From contig JAPEVF010001416.1 of NCBI GenBank assembly GCA_029747585.1, positions 1 through 10,063 of the forward strand: DNA of 10,063 bases. The letters run 5' to 3'. The translations under genes were made by a program, and so were the position numbers. Position 1 is the first letter of the stretch. Each line of letters begins with the position of its first letter. Below are positions 8,649 through 10,063 of this stretch, piece by piece. The notes under the pieces are model-generated. The model was not told the origin of the DNA. It saw only the letters and a list, made by a program, of their open reading frames with translations, and searched no databases. Origin of the DNA: Pleurotus djamor (taxonomy: Eukaryota; Basidiomycota; Agaricomycetes; Agaricales; Pleurotaceae).

Positions 8649-8989
8649 CTATTGCTCTTACATGTCGCCTCGAATCGAGGTCAGGCTTGTGCTGTCGCTT
8701 CACGGCACAATGTACCCCTCGGAACCGGAGTCCCTACATGTCCGTCATAGCTGCCGGCGTCCTGTCTCAAGCAAGGCTCCCTGCTCGATCGCGCCACCAA
8801 CCACTTGGTCTTGAAGAAGCTTTTCTCCCTCGTCACGTCGTCCACCCTGCCTCTCTCTTCGACCGCGCCACCAACCGCCTCAAGGATCAATTAGGTTCCT
8901 ACCTCGTTGTTCCATGGGGCCTCTGCTGGATCGATCGCGGTTTAAGGTCCTCGAACAAAGATTACGCAGGTCATATCACGTACGTGTAG
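8649..8989 (+). CDS. Open exon-like frame after a strong acceptor, unrecognised
   Basis: Starting at the acceptor that ends intron 8587-8648, one frame is open for about 113 codons to a TAG at 8989 (reads IALTCRLESRSGLC near its start and DRATNRLKDQLGSYLVVPWG later). The exon before it (8512-8586) has stops in all usable frames, so this cannot be tied to an upstream start. A second frame, open for 211 codons from 8914 to 9549, overlaps its end. Both may be long only because this C-rich DNA has few stop codons. Confidence 0.2.
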
Positions 8990-9205
8990 CTTTTGTAAGT
9001 CTTTTTTATCTTGTCCTATTCCCTTTCATTAGGCTCATCACGTATTTTCTCTCTTCCTTCCTAGCTCTCGCCTCAATCAACACGCAACCTTCCCCCTCTT
9101 CCTCACGAACGTCAGCGCTCACTCCCCTTCTCGAACGCGCCACCAACCACCTCTCCAGTTGTTTTACCATCCGTCATCCATGTTCGCTTGATCGCGCCAC
9201 CAACC
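8790..9205 (+). repeat. Four dispersed copies of CGCGCCACCAACC with similar flanks
   Basis: Exact 13-mers lie at 8790-8802, 8864-8876, 9136-9148 and 9193-9205, each preceded by TCGA, TTGA or a close variant and mostly followed by a C/T-rich run. Start spacings are 74, 272 and 57 bases. In one frame each copy can encode D/E-R-A-T-N-H/R-L, but the four copies fall in three different reading phases; only the last two agree. The flanks of the second and third copies also resemble each other over roughly 45 bases, pointing to local duplication. Confidence 0.75.
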
Positions 9206-9898
9206 ATCTCACTCCAGCCATCACTGTTTGCAACATCGGAAGCCAACGACCGATGATACCTTGCGCCTTCCCTATCCGTTGCCGGCGTCGGCAAACGCAA
9301 AATCTGGCCAGACCCCTCCGAACACTCCGAAATCTCCAACGCCAACTCACGTACCCTTACCAATTGCAACCCACCTCATTGTTGGTCAACCCCTGGCGTG
9401 GGTCATGTCTCAATCGAGGCATCGAGGATCGCAACTCGTCACGAGGGCATCAAGTACTTACTTCATGGATGGACAGGCTGGTAAGTCTTTTGTCTTTGCT
9501 GTTGCTATCTGTCTTTGTACTTACCACTGGCATCAGGAAAAACAGATAAGCTTTGCAGTTCTGCACAGACCATTACAGAGCTGCCAGAGGCTCACAGGGT
9601 TACAGGGCTGACAGATTGGGTACCTGCTGTGACTTTTCTGAATAGTCTCATACAGAGGGTTGACAGGATATTAACAGACCTGGTTAGATACCCACAGCCT
9701 AATTTTAGACTCAACGCTCCATGGTATTTGATATATAATGCTGAATTACACCCAATTACTATACACATTCAAATGATCGATGATGCTCAAACACAGTGCA
9801 GCATACTCATCTCTACCATAAGGTCAATTGATATTTGCAGAAATGGCAGCTGGGGAGATGTAGAAACCTACTTCACAAATATTTACATAGATAGTTAA
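9192..9898 (+). CDS. Possible two-exon C-terminal coding region crossing a composition boundary
   Basis: A frame open from 9192 (Pro/Thr-rich, e.g. SGQTPPNTPKSPTPTHVPLP) runs to a GTAAGT donor at 9481. Splicing to the acceptor at 9536 joins it in phase to a second open stretch of 120 codons that ends in TAA at 9896-9898. The second part reads DWVPAVTFLNSLIQRVDRIL and FRLNAPWYLIYNAELHPI and has ordinary protein composition without low complexity. No family is recognised. The two exons differ strongly in base use: the first has several CpG per line, the second almost none. The in-phase join has a one-in-three chance of being accidental. Confidence 0.3.
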
Positions 9899-10063
9899 AG
9901 TGACTAAGAATGAAGGATGATCGTCTGGAAGAGGAATCAAGAGTGACTGATGGATCAATGTATGGCTAGAAGTACTTAGCTGAAGGTGGCATGGAATAAG
10001 AGGATCTCACTATCTATTTAGAGGGCTAGTAGAATGGTGAAAATAGATCAAAGCAAGGCGAAT
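9537..10063. other. CpG-depleted, AT-richer segment, possible old transposon sequence
   Basis: Only four CpG dinucleotides occur in the last 523 bases, whereas single 60-base lines just before 9480 hold four each. CA and TG are abundant (many ACAG and CTG words), as expected where methylated cytosines have decayed by deamination, which in fungi is typical of silenced mobile elements. No terminal repeats or transposase motifs can be seen, and the right end is outside the window. After the stop at 9898, nothing further is recognisable to the end. Confidence 0.35.

Larger units (their letters stand above)
7334..9480 (+). pseudogene. Intron-rich transcribed region with no continuous reading frame
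   Basis: Downstream of the TATA box lie nine well-formed plus-strand introns: 7499-7553, 7632-7688, 7766-7827, 7902-7955 (or 7962), 8130-8197, 8443-8511, 8587-8648, 8995-9064 and 9481-9536. Several have textbook CTGAC or CTAAC branch sites. The exons between them do not join into one protein: the frame from the second exon meets a TAA just before the donor at 7632, a frame reading HPLRGVTILLY in exon one is not in phase with either upstream ATG, and later exons need frame changes. Some exon translations are hydrophobic (SLLFEALYLGARNYELLLG; WDLQRVMFFLVHAPVFMLT), as in a membrane protein, but the T/C-rich strand would give this by chance as well. Best readings are a decayed membrane-protein gene or a spliced non-coding RNA. 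The original family is not recognised. Confidence 0.35.

Noticed and set aside
8914..9549. Longest single frame in the window, 211 codons
   Set aside because: It runs through two well-formed introns (8995-9064 and 9481-9536) and has no recognised domain; its length is explained by C-rich, stop-poor DNA. Kept only as context for the repeat.

Overview
The window looks like nuclear DNA of a basidiomycete fungus, most likely a mushroom-forming agaricomycete. The evidence is many short introns of about 50 to 70 nt with GT..AG ends, CTRAY or TTRAY branch sites and pyrimidine-rich tails, plus one clearly recognisable gene whose protein reads like the agaricomycete form of gamma-tubulin complex component 2. 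There is no sign of bacterial operons, and I found no rRNA, tRNA or CRISPR. The placement is inferred from remembered family features, not from a search.

Layout, left to right. (1) 2-103: the possible last codons of a plus-strand gene cut by the window edge, followed by about 1 kb without a supportable gene. (2) 1111-3545, plus: gamma-tubulin complex component 2 (GCP2/Spc97). I resolve eight exons and seven introns, all with consistent phase. Recognisable homology stops at a cluster of ambiguous bases (3376-3387), so the C-terminal part that binds gamma-tubulin is absent. The 5' start is also unresolved. (3) 3546-4129: no gene seen; probably the shared 3' flank of two converging genes. (4) 4130-5155, minus: an unrecognised four-exon gene model of 283 residues with consistent phases. 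(5) 5.6-6.2 kb: short coding-like stretches and splice signals on both strands that contradict each other. (6) 6.2-7.3 kb: mostly non-coding, with a purine-rich tract, a minus-strand intron-like interval, a 10-bp inverted repeat and a TATA box. (7) 7334-9480, plus: downstream of the TATA box lie nine well-formed intron-like intervals, but no single reading frame connects the exons; a decayed gene or a spliced non-coding transcript fits best. A 150-residue sub-model and a four-copy DNA motif, CGCGCCACCAACC, lie in this part. (8) From about 9.48 kb to the end: a sharp change to AT-richer DNA with almost no CpG (4 in the last 523 bases), carrying an open frame that ends at 9898; this resembles methylated, mutated repeat DNA or an insertion.

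Only the GCP2 gene can be given a function: it is a core subunit of the gamma-tubulin small complex that nucleates microtubules at the spindle pole body. Nothing links the other models to it functionally. The right half of the window looks like a gene-poor, degenerating stretch next to a core eukaryotic gene.
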